From NCBI RefSeq assembly GCF_012910715.1, contig NZ_JABBHF010000003.1:417473-481472 (forward strand): a stretch of 64,000 nt of DNA. The letters run 5' to 3'. Every line of letters begins with the position of its first letter. The stretch's first letter is position 1. The notes below the pieces were generated by a model. It was given only the letters and a program-made list of their open reading frames with translations. It searched no databases and was not told where the DNA came from. The DNA comes from Flavivirga algicola (GTDB lineage: Bacteria > Bacteroidota > Bacteroidia > Flavobacteriales > Flavobacteriaceae). A program made the translations under genes and the position numbers. Shown here one piece after another: positions 1 through 7,856 of this stretch.

Positions 1-78
1 TATTACTTACATCGTTCGAAGATACATTCTAAAAAAAATGAAGGACTGGTGTAACCTTTTTATAAATTGAAGGTCTTT

Positions 79-633
79 ATGCCAAACCACAACAAAATAG
101 AATTGAAAAAGCTAACCGACGAAGAATTAATGCTTGATGTATCTCAAGGTAATTTAGATGCTATGGCTCATATTTTTGAACGCTATAATAAGCGGTTGTA
201 CAATTTTTATTTTCAAATGGTAAGAGACAAAGCTATCTGTGAAGATTTAACCCAAACTGTGTTTTATAAAGTGATGCGTTACAGAGAATCTTATAAAGGA
301 GGTCAATTTGTATCATGGATTTTTAGGATTGCAAGAAATGAATTTTCAGATTATTACCAGAGCTCCAAAAAGACTTCAAAGAATACTGATATAGAGCTTG
401 TAACCAGCAAAAGTGAAGATAGCTTAATTGAAAAAAATGATAATGAGACACATTTACACGAAGTTTTAAACACATTGAATAAGGATGAAAGGGAATTAAT
501 TGTGTTAAATAGATTTCAAGGTCTAAAGTATGATAAAATAGCTGAAATAGTAGGAAGTAGTGAAGGTGCTGTAAAGGTGAAAGTACATCGAATTATAAAA
601 AAATTAAAAACTGTTTATTTTAAAACCATATAA
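79..633 (+). CDS. ECF-type RNA polymerase sigma factor
   Basis: This is a sigma-70 family factor of the extracytoplasmic function class that would direct RNA polymerase to a small regulon. The sequence shows an N-terminal region 2 (about residues 15-90, with the core-binding and -10 recognition helices) and a C-terminal region 4 helix-turn-helix (about 125-180, with KYDKIAEIVGSSEGAVKVKV). There is no region 1 or 3, as is usual for ECF factors. An in-frame TTG lies 12 bases upstream, but ATG at 79 is preferred because flavobacterial starts are overwhelmingly ATG. The next gene begins two bases after the stop and encodes a zinc-finger anti-sigma factor, so the pair is very likely co-transcribed and the activity of this factor is held in check at the membrane. 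The regulon cannot be read from the window. Confidence 0.92.
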   Translation: MPNHNKIELKKLTDEELMLDVSQGNLDAMAHIFERYNKRLYNFYFQMVRDKAICEDLTQTVFYKVMRYRESYKGGQFVSWIFRIARNEFSDYYQSSKKTSKNTDIELVTSKSEDSLIEKNDNETHLHEVLNTLNKDERELIVLNRFQGLKYDKIAEIVGSSEGAVKVKVHRIIKKLKTVYFKTI

Positions 634-635
634 TC

Positions 636-1427
636 ATGAATTGTAAAGATATAGAACAGGATATACTAGATTTTATTGATGGTGAATTAGCTACAGATAA
701 GGCTGATAAAATTAAGAAACATATAGGTACATGTGCTAATTGCAAGGCGTTTTATGATGAAACAGTTGCGCTTTTTGGAGCATTCAATAAAGAAGAACAA
801 CAAGTGCCAAGTGAAAGCCTACGGGAAGGTTTTTATAAGCTTCTTGAGGAAGAAAAACAGCTGTTAAATCCAAAAGTTGTCCAGTTTAATAAACAAGAAA
901 AAGCGTTTCCGTGGAAACGTGCATTTCAAGTGGCAGCTTCTATAATATTTCTATTTATGGGGTATTTTTTAGGAAGCCATAAGACAGGAAAAGATGCAAA
1001 TAAACAAATAATAGCATTGCAAAAAGAAACGAATGAATTAAAAGAAGGGATGGTTTTGGCAATGATTGAAAACCAGTCCGTAAGTAAACGAATTCAAGCA
1101 GTAAACTATACTGAAGGTTTTGAAAAACCAGATGTTAAAATATTAGAAGCTTTAATTGAACGTATGCAATATGATGGAAATATGAATGTGCGGCTGGCTG
1201 CAGCAGAAGCGCTGTCAGAATTTCCAGAATCAATCATGGTAAAAGATGCGTTTATTGAAGCTCTAACAACGCAGAAGAGCCCAAGTTTACAAATTGCCAT
1301 TATTCAATTTTTGGTAAAGATCCAAGAGAAGCGCGCTATCGCTCCAATGAAACAACTATTAGAGCATTCGGACACACCAGATTTTGTAAAGGAGCAGGTA
1401 AACGATGGTATTTTGCAAATTATTTAA
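636..1427 (+). CDS. Zinc-finger anti-sigma factor with C-terminal HEAT-repeat domain
   Basis: This is a membrane-anchored anti-sigma factor for the preceding ECF sigma factor. The N-terminal zinc-finger anti-sigma domain carries Cys3 and the His29-x3-Cys33-x2-Cys36 motif. One transmembrane helix spans about residues 96-114. A short coiled-coil-like stretch follows (about 120-145), then about 100 residues resembling HEAT/PBS-lyase helical repeats (RLAAAEALSEF, PSLQIAIIQFLVKI). Topology predicts the zinc finger in the cytoplasm and the HEAT part in the periplasm, where it could act as the sensor; this is inference. It starts two bases after the sigma gene. Its 3' end overlaps a possible ATG (1405) of the next frame, but the real start of that gene is probably 1450. 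Confidence 0.88.
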   Translation: MNCKDIEQDILDFIDGELATDKADKIKKHIGTCANCKAFYDETVALFGAFNKEEQQVPSESLREGFYKLLEEEKQLLNPKVVQFNKQEKAFPWKRAFQVAASIIFLFMGYFLGSHKTGKDANKQIIALQKETNELKEGMVLAMIENQSVSKRIQAVNYTEGFEKPDVKILEALIERMQYDGNMNVRLAAAEALSEFPESIMVKDAFIEALTTQKSPSLQIAIIQFLVKIQEKRAIAPMKQLLEHSDTPDFVKEQVNDGILQII

Positions 1428-1449
1428 TCAAAAATTAAAATCAAAAAAC

Positions 1450-2220
1450 ATGAAACGAACAGGAATTATTATAAATCTAATGGCTTTTTTGAGCTTTGTA
1501 TTCTCTTATGCACAGGAGGATTATACCAAAAACTTAAATGGAATCTCTAAAGTTTATATAGAAACAGGAACTAAAGTTAAGATAACAGCAGGTTCAAGTA
1601 ATGTGTTAAAGTTCAATAATATTGGACATAATAAAACAAATAATGAACGTGCTGAAGGATTAAAAGCTGTCTATTCGGGAGGGGCAGACAATACTGGATT
1701 TGGATTTTCAATGAGTCAAGAAGGAAGTGTATTACGTGTTAAAGATTTAAAATCGTGGATGCAACGCAAAGATCTTCAAATAGAGCTTCCTAAAACAATA
1801 GATATTCATATAGATTGTGGAAATCTAGGTTCTGTAACTTTTGAAGGATTCTCTTCTGAAATTGAAGTTAACAGTACTGTAGGTAATATTACGTTTAATG
1901 ACGTCACAGGCCCCATTACCGCACATTCAGAAACAGGAACTATTAATGTTGATTTTGTTAATGTTAATCAATCATCACCAATTACAGTCCATAGTTCAAC
2001 AGGAAGTGTTGATGTGTCCTTACCATCAAATACAAAAGCCGATTTAGAATTACGTTCTACCATGGGAACAGTTTACACTGATTTTGAGTTGAAAACTGAT
2101 GCTCCAGACGGTATGAAAGTAGTTGGGGCTAATCGCAAAATTGAAAGTAAGCTCAATGGGGGAGGCGTAAACATAGTGCTTAGATCATCAACCGGAAACG
2201 TATACCTCAGAAAAAAATAA
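1450..2220 (+). CDS. Exported DUF4097-type beta-helical protein
   Basis: The protein is about 257 residues long with an N-terminal signal peptide (hydrophobic stretch IIINLMAFLSFVFSYA). The rest is a repetitive beta-rich sequence of the DUF4097/'adhesin-like' type, in which short strands such as SSTGSVDV and SSTGNVYL recur about every 20-30 residues. This suggests a right-handed beta helix in the periplasm or on the surface. No catalytic residues are recognisable. ATG at 1450 is chosen over ATG at 1405 because it directly precedes the signal peptide and avoids overlap with the anti-sigma gene. It sits in the operon started by the sigma factor, and this family is often found beside ECF/anti-sigma pairs in Bacteroidetes. 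Its biochemical role is unknown. Confidence 0.82.
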   Translation: MKRTGIIINLMAFLSFVFSYAQEDYTKNLNGISKVYIETGTKVKITAGSSNVLKFNNIGHNKTNNERAEGLKAVYSGGADNTGFGFSMSQEGSVLRVKDLKSWMQRKDLQIELPKTIDIHIDCGNLGSVTFEGFSSEIEVNSTVGNITFNDVTGPITAHSETGTINVDFVNVNQSSPITVHSSTGSVDVSLPSNTKADLELRSTMGTVYTDFELKTDAPDGMKVVGANRKIESKLNGGGVNIVLRSSTGNVYLRKK

Positions 2221-2243
2221 ACAATCAAAAAACGAACAGTAAA

Positions 2244-2966
2244 ATGAAACACCTGATAGTAATGGCACTATTAAGCGTGGTAACGCTTAACGCCCAAAAA
2301 CAAGTAGAAGTAAAAGAACAAGTCTTTAAAAATCAAGAGGTTTTTATCAACTTTAAGTTCGCTCAAGATATTAAAGTTAAGCATGGAAATACTGATGAAA
2401 TTATAGTGAAAGCATCAGTAAATATTGATGAAGGTGCAGGCAATGACAAGTACAGTATCAAGAGCGAAAATAATTCAGGACAGTTAAAGTTATATTCAGA
2501 TTTTGGAGATTATTTTAAAAGTAAAAAACGAAACGTCTATTATTCTAATAAAGATGGAAAAAATGATAATTGTAACTGTTGCAGTACATCAGATATTAAT
2601 TATGTGGTCATTGTACCCAAAAATGTAAGTCTCAAGATTAAAAGTATATCTGGAAGCGTTTTTATAAATACTTTTGAAGGTGATTTGGTAACTGATTTAA
2701 TTTCGGGGGATATTACTATCAAAAAATATAGTGGAGAATTACGATTAAAAACAATAAGTGGCGCATTAGATATTATAGTTGATAAGGCAAAGCTTCATGC
2801 AAAGTCTGTAACAGGTACTATATATTCTGATATGGATTTTGAAAAAACTAAATTTGGGAAGCACAGCAAGTCATTTAACAACAAGGTTTCAAAACAAATT
2901 AATGGAGGAACGCTTCCGTTGGTAATGGAAACCGTTTCAGGGAATATTTACATAAGGAAAGGTTAA
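2244..2966 (+). CDS. Exported DUF4097-type protein, paralogue of the preceding gene
   Basis: A 240-residue protein with a short signal peptide (LIVMALLSVVTLNAQ). The beta-rich repeats (SISGSVFI, LISGDITI, TISGALDI, TVSGNIYI) have the same rhythm as the preceding gene product, so the two are likely ancient tandem duplicates. A cysteine-rich insert (NCNCC, about residues 110-114) is unusual and could bind metal or form disulfides; this is speculative. The gene follows its paralogue by 23 bases and precedes the lipoprotein peptidase gene by 6 bases, which supports one operon. No enzymatic function is evident. Confidence 0.8.
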   Translation: MKHLIVMALLSVVTLNAQKQVEVKEQVFKNQEVFINFKFAQDIKVKHGNTDEIIVKASVNIDEGAGNDKYSIKSENNSGQLKLYSDFGDYFKSKKRNVYYSNKDGKNDNCNCCSTSDINYVVIVPKNVSLKIKSISGSVFINTFEGDLVTDLISGDITIKKYSGELRLKTISGALDIIVDKAKLHAKSVTGTIYSDMDFEKTKFGKHSKSFNNKVSKQINGGTLPLVMETVSGNIYIRKG

Positions 2967-2972
2967 TATAAA

Positions 2973-3707
2973 ATGAAAATACTAAAGGGCTTTATTTTAA
3001 TTGTATTCATGTTTTGCAGTGTTACCTGTAATTCAAAAAAAACTCAATTAGGGCAAGTAGAAATACTCTTTCAGGAAGATTCGCTTAAGTTCACAGAATC
3101 GCAAAAAATATTTATCAGAGAATTGATAAATAAGTCAGGAGAAGAAGTTCGTAATGTTTTGCCAAATCTTCCAGACAGTATAAAAGTTGTTGTTGAGAGT
3201 GTAAATTGGGATTTGGATCGCGTTGGAGGTGTAACAGGAAGAACCGAATGGAATTCGCCTCCAACAATTGCCGTTCAGCTTTCCAACAGTTATCATGGAG
3301 GCATTGTTGACTCTCTTGAATTGGGAATTAGAAGTGTCGTGTTTCATGAATTCCATCATTTGGCACGAGGTTGGGCTATATATGATAATAAATTTGGATA
3401 TGGAATTCCTAATGCTATGGTTAATGAGGGTTTAGCAGTTGTCTTTGCTGAAATACAAACGGGTTATATATGTGATGAAAATTCCTTTACTAATGAGACT
3501 GATAGTTGGGTGAAAGAAATTTTAGACCTTCCGCTTGATGCAAGTTATAATAAATGGGTTATGGGAGAACACCCAGATGGTAGAACTTCTATAGGGTATA
3601 GGGCAGGAAACTATCTTATTAGAAAAGCTATGAAAAAATCTGGTAAGAGTATTATAGAATTAAGCGCACTAAAACCTAATGAAATAATAAGTTTAGCAGG
3701 TTATTAA
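2973..3707 (+). CDS. Lipoprotein zinc metallopeptidase-like protein (DUF2268-like)
   Basis: A 244-residue protein whose N-terminus ends in a lipobox-like VTCNS, so it is predicted to be a lipoprotein with Cys19 or so as the lipid-bearing residue. The central region contains HEFHH followed about 30 residues later by NEGLAVVFAE, the arrangement of a gluzincin-type HExxH...E site. This matches the predicted Zn-dependent protease family DUF2268. Substrate unknown. It is the last gene of the sigma-factor operon, so it may process or degrade envelope proteins during the stress response; that role is inferred from position only. Confidence 0.72.
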   Translation: MKILKGFILIVFMFCSVTCNSKKTQLGQVEILFQEDSLKFTESQKIFIRELINKSGEEVRNVLPNLPDSIKVVVESVNWDLDRVGGVTGRTEWNSPPTIAVQLSNSYHGGIVDSLELGIRSVVFHEFHHLARGWAIYDNKFGYGIPNAMVNEGLAVVFAEIQTGYICDENSFTNETDSWVKEILDLPLDASYNKWVMGEHPDGRTSIGYRAGNYLIRKAMKKSGKSIIELSALKPNEIISLAGY

Positions 3708-3740
3708 AGGTTGCTAAACTTTGAAAAAATGATGTGATTG

Positions 3741-3764
3741 GGTGGGTGTTTAGCAACACCCACC
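3741..3764. terminator. GC-rich hairpin overlapping the 3' end of arsM
   Basis: A perfect inverted repeat (GGTGGGTGTT, loop TAGC, AACACCCACC) overlaps the stop codon and the final Gly-Cys-Cys codons of arsM. Read on the minus strand, a T-rich run follows about 11 bases after the stem, so it is only a fair terminator. The segment also pairs at longer range with GTTGCTAAAC at 3710-3719. It probably ends the arsenosugar transcript and the convergent upstream operon. Confidence 0.45.
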
Positions 3765-4721
3765 ACCATCATAATGATACGTGGATTCTGATATATAAAT
3801 ATCGTCTCTGTTTAGTGCTTGTATGGCACCAGCTGTTTTATCGCAAATAGCCAAAGGTTGGTTTTTTAACAAAACATGACCTGCATTATCATCAAAAAAA
3901 TCTTCACCACCGTAATAAATAGCCGCTTTTCCTGTAAAGATGCAAGGGCCATCTGCAGGCATTGGATCTTTTATTGCGGCAACTTCAATAGATTCTATAT
4001 AAATTAGCTCATCTGTTGGATAATGCTTGGAATCTAGTATTCTATATGGCTTTCTTGCCCTAATTTCGATAGTGCCAAAACCAGCATCTGTTAGTGCTTT
4101 TACGTATTCTGCAATGGGTAAACTACCACTTAGGCATAAAGCACGTAGTCTTTCATCGTTACGTAATGTATCATTCATTGGTTGTTCGCATGTAGGATCG
4201 CTCATTACTAACCTCCCATGAGGTTTTAAAACACGATACATTTCTGCGATAGCTTTTTTTAGATCGTCTGCCTTAAAAATATTAAATAGACAATTTTGAG
4301 CAGCCACATCGATACTATTGTCTTCCACGGGAAGATTCATAGCATCTCCTTTTTTAAGGTCAACAAATTCACTTTTAAACCAATTGTTTTGTGCTTCTGC
4401 CTCAACAAAATTCTTACGAGAAGCCTCTAACATCTCATCAACAACATCGATACCAACTACGCCTCCTTTTTGACGATTAAAATAGGCAAACTGTAACAGT
4501 TCCATGCCCCCACCAACACCAACATATAACATTTTTGGGTTATTGGTTAAATCTCTTGCATGAACAGTACTCCCGCAACCATAGTTCATTTCTTGCATGA
4601 TTTTTGGGATTTTTAACCCTGGTAATTCCCAAATTGGATTTGTCGTACAGCATAGCCCAACATCTGGTGTCAACGCGGCTTCTTTATATACATCTTGAGT
4701 GGTTTCTAAATAATTACTCAT
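3750..4721 (-). CDS. arsM: Arsenosugar-type arsenite S-adenosylmethionine methyltransferase
   Basis: This is a class I SAM-dependent methyltransferase of the arsenosugar-associated ArsM group, which converts As(III) to methylated arsenicals. The SAM-binding glycine-rich loop is VGVGGGMELLQFA, and acidic motif GIDVVDEM follows. Cys24-Cys25, Cys49 and the terminal GGGCC provide thiols that could bind arsenic; in known ArsM proteins conserved cysteines bind As(III). At 323 residues it is typical of this group, which differs from the shorter general ArsM. Its stop codons lie within a hairpin. The start is 2 bases from the stop of the nucleoside phosphorylase gene, so it is translated from the operon that includes arsS. 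The substrate is inferred from family and neighbours. Confidence 0.88.
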   Translation of the reverse strand: MSNYLETTQDVYKEAALTPDVGLCCTTNPIWELPGLKIPKIMQEMNYGCGSTVHARDLTNNPKMLYVGVGGGMELLQFAYFNRQKGGVVGIDVVDEMLEASRKNFVEAEAQNNWFKSEFVDLKKGDAMNLPVEDNSIDVAAQNCLFNIFKADDLKKAIAEMYRVLKPHGRLVMSDPTCEQPMNDTLRNDERLRALCLSGSLPIAEYVKALTDAGFGTIEIRARKPYRILDSKHYPTDELIYIESIEVAAIKDPMPADGPCIFTGKAAIYYGGEDFFDDNAGHVLLKNQPLAICDKTAGAIQALNRDDIYISESTYHYDGGGCC

Positions 4722-4723
4722 AA

Positions 4724-5536
4724 TTATAAGGTCTTAATAAGTTCTTTAAATAAGGTTATCATATTTGGTTCTGCTTTTGCAGCATTTTCAATGATATCCG
4801 AAATATTAACAGGTTCTAAGTTATCTGGGTCGCATTCATCTGTTAAAACTGACACAGCCGCTACTTTTAATTTTAAATGATTCGCCACAATAATCTCAGG
4901 TACGGTACTCATACCAACAGCATCAGACCCAATAATTTTTAGCATCCGATATTCTGCTCTTGTTTCTAATTGAGGCCCCACTACACTTGCATAAACACCC
5001 TTGTGCAATTTTATATGGTTTGCTTTGGCAATGTTTTCAAACTTTGAATTGATTTCGGCATCATAGGGAGCGCTCATGTCTGTAAAACGTTCTCCTAATT
5101 CTTCAACACCTTTAAATGCCAAGGGAGAGCTGCCTTGCAAATTAATGTGGTCTTCAATAAGCATTAATTCCCCTTTTTTAAAGTTTAAATTAATGGCACC
5201 AGCCGCATTAGAAACCAGTAATGTTTTAATACCCAGTTTTTCCATAATACGAACAGGATAAGTAACATCTTGTAATGTATAGCCTTCATATAAATGAAAA
5301 CGTCCCTGCATAATGACCACTTTTTTACCAGCAAGCTTACCATAAATTAGTTTTCCTTTGTGAAACTCGACTGTTGCTGTTGGGAAGTTCGGAATATGAT
5401 TATAACTAACTTCTTTTATAATGTCTATTTCGTTGATAAGTTGCCCTAATCCTGTGCCTAGTATAATGCCAATTTCAGGAGATTCAAAACCTTTTTCTTG
5501 TAGGTATTTAGTGGTTTCGTTTATGTATTTAATCAT
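4724..5536 (-). CDS. Purine nucleoside phosphorylase, probably acting in arsenosugar synthesis
   Basis: A 270-residue member of the trimeric purine nucleoside phosphorylase family (inosine/guanosine or methylthioadenosine type). Visible motifs are GTGLGQLINEI near the start (phosphate-binding loop), the MQGRFHLYEGY segment, LVSNAAGAIN in the middle and the substrate-site region DAVGMSTVPE followed by VLTDECDP. Such enzymes cleave the N-glycosidic bond of a purine nucleoside with phosphate. Placed between arsM and arsS, it could release adenine from the 5'-deoxy-5'-dimethylarsinoyl-adenosine that ArsS is thought to produce, giving the arsenoribose phosphate. That step is inference; ordinary purine salvage is the alternative. 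It is 2 bases upstream of arsM and 53 bases downstream of the glycosyltransferase gene. Confidence 0.88.
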   Translation of the reverse strand: MIKYINETTKYLQEKGFESPEIGIILGTGLGQLINEIDIIKEVSYNHIPNFPTATVEFHKGKLIYGKLAGKKVVIMQGRFHLYEGYTLQDVTYPVRIMEKLGIKTLLVSNAAGAINLNFKKGELMLIEDHINLQGSSPLAFKGVEELGERFTDMSAPYDAEINSKFENIAKANHIKLHKGVYASVVGPQLETRAEYRMLKIIGSDAVGMSTVPEIIVANHLKLKVAAVSVLTDECDPDNLEPVNISDIIENAAKAEPNMITLFKELIKTL

Positions 5537-5589
5537 CTTGTGTTTTTTGGAATTAATTTTAAAAAAAATACTATGGTAATGTAATGAAT

Positions 5590-6225
5590 TTATGCGTTAT
5601 CTATTAAAGTTTTAACCTTTAATTGAAGCGCTTCATTGTGTTGGTAGAATGATGAATTTTCTAAATCTTCAAAAGTATCAATATCGTTTAATGCTTCCAG
5701 CAAAGTATAGGATATGTTTTCTCGATCTAATTCTTTAAGCGTTACTTCTAATAAATGAGATTCACTCCAGGGTTTATTACTAAATACGGTATGATGCATT
5801 TTTGTCATTCCTATGAGATAATAACCACCATCAATAGCTGGCCCGAAAACGACCTCGTTACTCTTTAGTGCATTTAATCCTTTTTTAATATGTTCTGAAT
5901 TAATATCGGGTAAATCAGATCCTATAAGTACAATACGCTCATAACCATCTTCAAAGCCTTTAGTAAAGGCGTTTTTCATGCGTTCTCCTAAATTGTCGCC
6001 ATTTTGTATGGTCTTGTAATCGTTTTTCCATTTTGTTTTAATAACTGTATTAGAAAAATAGATTCGTTTGTCTATGGCTATTTTCTCTGTGGCAAATTCG
6101 GTGATTTTTACCAGTTCTTTATAGACTTCAAAAGCACCTTGAATACCAATAGTTTTGGCAAGTCTTGTTTTTACTTTGCCTAGTTTTATATTTTTAACAA
6201 AAACGACTATAAGTTCTTTATTCAT
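5590..6225 (-). CDS. DUF2064-family glycosyltransferase/nucleotidyltransferase-like protein
   Basis: A 211-residue GT-A fold protein of the DUF2064 (CofC-like 'glycosyltransferase A') family. The features are the N-terminal VFVKNIKLGKVKTRLAK, the metal-binding-like IGSDLPDI and the FGPAIDGGYYLIGM loop. Members are found in arsenosugar gene clusters, where a sugar or glycol group must be attached to the arsenoribose, so the gene may perform or assist that transfer; the donor and acceptor are unknown. The gene overlaps the 3' end of the rhodanese gene by 8 bases, consistent with translational coupling. The protein has no signal peptide and is expected in the cytoplasm. Confidence 0.8.
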   Translation of the reverse strand: MNKELIVVFVKNIKLGKVKTRLAKTIGIQGAFEVYKELVKITEFATEKIAIDKRIYFSNTVIKTKWKNDYKTIQNGDNLGERMKNAFTKGFEDGYERIVLIGSDLPDINSEHIKKGLNALKSNEVVFGPAIDGGYYLIGMTKMHHTVFSNKPWSESHLLEVTLKELDRENISYTLLEALNDIDTFEDLENSSFYQHNEALQLKVKTLIDNA

Positions 6226-6712
6226 ATACTTTTACTCCTTTTTTTACCCACTTACTCCATGCATTAGAAAAGGCATGAATACTGTCCGTTTCTTTTTCTG
6301 ACGAATTATAAATAGGTAAATTATTATTTTTCCATTCAAAAATACCACCATATAAGTTTTGTACATGGTTATAACCAGCTTTTTTGAGACTGTCTGCTAT
6401 GGTTTCAGAGCGTATCCCTAAAGAGCAGTATACAACTATTTTAGTGTTTTTGTCAGGGATTTTTTTCTGAACATTTTCTATTTTAAACGTGTTATACCCA
6501 ATATGGATGGCATTTTTTAGATGGCTTACTTTGTATTCTGGTAGTTCTCTGGCATCTAAGAGCACAGGTGGTACTGTTTGTTTTTTTAATTGTTTTACAT
6601 AAATATAGGGTGTACTTTCATCATTGTATTTTTTTAATAATGATTTAAGGTTATTTTGAGAAAATCCCGAAATAGCAAAGCATACAAATATGTAAAAAAG
6701 TATTTTGTTCAT
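6218..6712 (-). CDS. Exported rhodanese-like protein
   Basis: A 164-residue single-domain rhodanese with an N-terminal signal peptide (ILFYIFVCFAISGFSQ), so it is probably periplasmic. The active-site loop is YCSLGIRSE, with the catalytic cysteine followed by the usual six-residue loop, and the domain also shows the LLDARELPEY start typical of rhodaneses. It overlaps the glycosyltransferase gene by 8 bases and lies 3 bases downstream of arsS. Its position suggests a link to thiolated arsenic species or to redox handling of arsenic thiols, but a periplasmic location would separate it from the cytoplasmic enzymes. The role is open. Confidence 0.82.
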   Translation of the reverse strand: MNKILFYIFVCFAISGFSQNNLKSLLKKYNDESTPYIYVKQLKKQTVPPVLLDARELPEYKVSHLKNAIHIGYNTFKIENVQKKIPDKNTKIVVYCSLGIRSETIADSLKKAGYNHVQNLYGGIFEWKNNNLPIYNSSEKETDSIHAFSNAWSKWVKKGVKVYE

Positions 6713-6715
6713 AAA

Positions 6716-7771
6716 TTAAGCAACTACGCCTTGGCAGCTACTTCCTGCTCCAGCGGTACAGCCATAACAGTGCTGAGAAATAACAATATGACGTCCTTCT
6801 AGTAGCGCTTCGTTATACTCAGAAATATGTTTTACTTTGCTGTTTACTGGTAATTCCAGCATTTGATTAAAATCACAATCAAATAAATAGCCGTCCCAGC
6901 TAACAGATAGTGTATTGGTGCACATAACATTGCCCACAGCTGCTGGGTTATACGCTTCAACCAAAGAATACATGTAGTCTTCATAGTTTTCGGAAGCAAT
7001 TAAATAATCTAAAAACCTGCTAATAGGCAAATTTGTAATGGCAAACAGATTATGAAACTGAATATTGAAATCTTCCTTTAATGCTTTTTTAAAATCCTTT
7101 TCCATGGATGCTTGATCGCCAGGTAAAAAAGCACCAGATGGGTTGTAGACTAAATCCAATCGAAGGCTGCTGTCTGGCATGCCGTAACCTATAGCATTTA
7201 GTTCTTGTAATGCCTTTATAGATTTGTCAAAAACACCATCTCCGCGCTGTTTATCTGTTTTTCCACGAGTCCAGTGTGGCATGGATGATACCACATGTAC
7301 ATTATGTTTTTTAAAGAATTCTGGTAGATCGTAATATTTTTTATTGGCTCTTATTATAGTGAGGTTTGAGCGTACTATGAAATCCTTAATACCAGCTTTG
7401 GCAGCTTCTTCCACAAACCATCTGAAGTTGGGATTCATTTCTGGTGCACCTCCAGTTAGATCTAGGGTGTGCGCACCTGTGGTTTTAATGACATCCAAAC
7501 ACTGCTGCATCGTTTCTCTGGTCATGATTTCCTTACGGTCTGGACCAGCGTCAACATGACAATGTTCGCAAACCTGATTACACATATAACCAACATTTAT
7601 TTGAAGAATTTCTAACTTTTTAGCTTTTAAGGGAAATTGATTTGTTTCAGAAATTTTACTCTTAAACGTTGGTAATTCGCCATTTTGAAATATACCATTT
7701 GATAAAATTTCAAGCTGCCTGTTGCTATTAGCTAAATCACTTTCGCGTTTATGTAGGGATTTTGTTGCCAT
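6716..7771 (-). CDS. arsS: Arsenosugar biosynthesis radical SAM protein
   Basis: A 351-residue radical SAM enzyme of the ArsS group. The [4Fe-4S] motif is CNQVCEHCH (CxxxCxxC), followed by DAGPDRKEIM and the glycine-rich LDLTGGAPEMNPN. The C-terminal third carries further cysteines (MCTNTLSVSWDGYLFDCDFNQM and CYGCTAGAGSSC) that probably bind a second cluster, as in other twitch/SPASM-like radical SAM proteins. ArsS is thought to transfer the 5'-deoxyadenosyl group of SAM to dimethylarsinous acid, giving the first arsenosugar-type compound. Genes on both sides (peroxidase-like upstream, rhodanese, phosphorylase, ArsM downstream) fit one pathway. ATG at 7769-7771 is the only good start before the conserved region. 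Confidence 0.93.
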   Translation of the reverse strand: MATKSLHKRESDLANSNRQLEILSNGIFQNGELPTFKSKISETNQFPLKAKKLEILQINVGYMCNQVCEHCHVDAGPDRKEIMTRETMQQCLDVIKTTGAHTLDLTGGAPEMNPNFRWFVEEAAKAGIKDFIVRSNLTIIRANKKYYDLPEFFKKHNVHVVSSMPHWTRGKTDKQRGDGVFDKSIKALQELNAIGYGMPDSSLRLDLVYNPSGAFLPGDQASMEKDFKKALKEDFNIQFHNLFAITNLPISRFLDYLIASENYEDYMYSLVEAYNPAAVGNVMCTNTLSVSWDGYLFDCDFNQMLELPVNSKVKHISEYNEALLEGRHIVISQHCYGCTAGAGSSCQGVVA

Positions 7772-7796
7772 TAAATTGTTCTAAATTTTTATTAGG

Positions 7797-7811
7797 TCGA
7801 CTGCGCTCAGA
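7797..7811. repeat. Short dispersed repeat, family TCTGAGCGCAGTCGA
   Basis: The stretch TCGACTGCGCTCAGA is the reverse complement of TCTGAGCGCAGTCGA. A near copy, differing by a one-base insertion, occurs at 40429-40453 downstream of the pyruvate dehydrogenase genes. Both are intergenic. Similar units are, from general knowledge, common between genes in Flavobacteriaceae, where they resemble REP elements. This copy lies in the 85-base gap between the peroxidase-like gene and arsS. Confidence 0.5.
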
Positions 7812-7856
7812 GTAAATGATTCACTCAATTTTGATGTTTCAAAATTGGTTTGCCGT

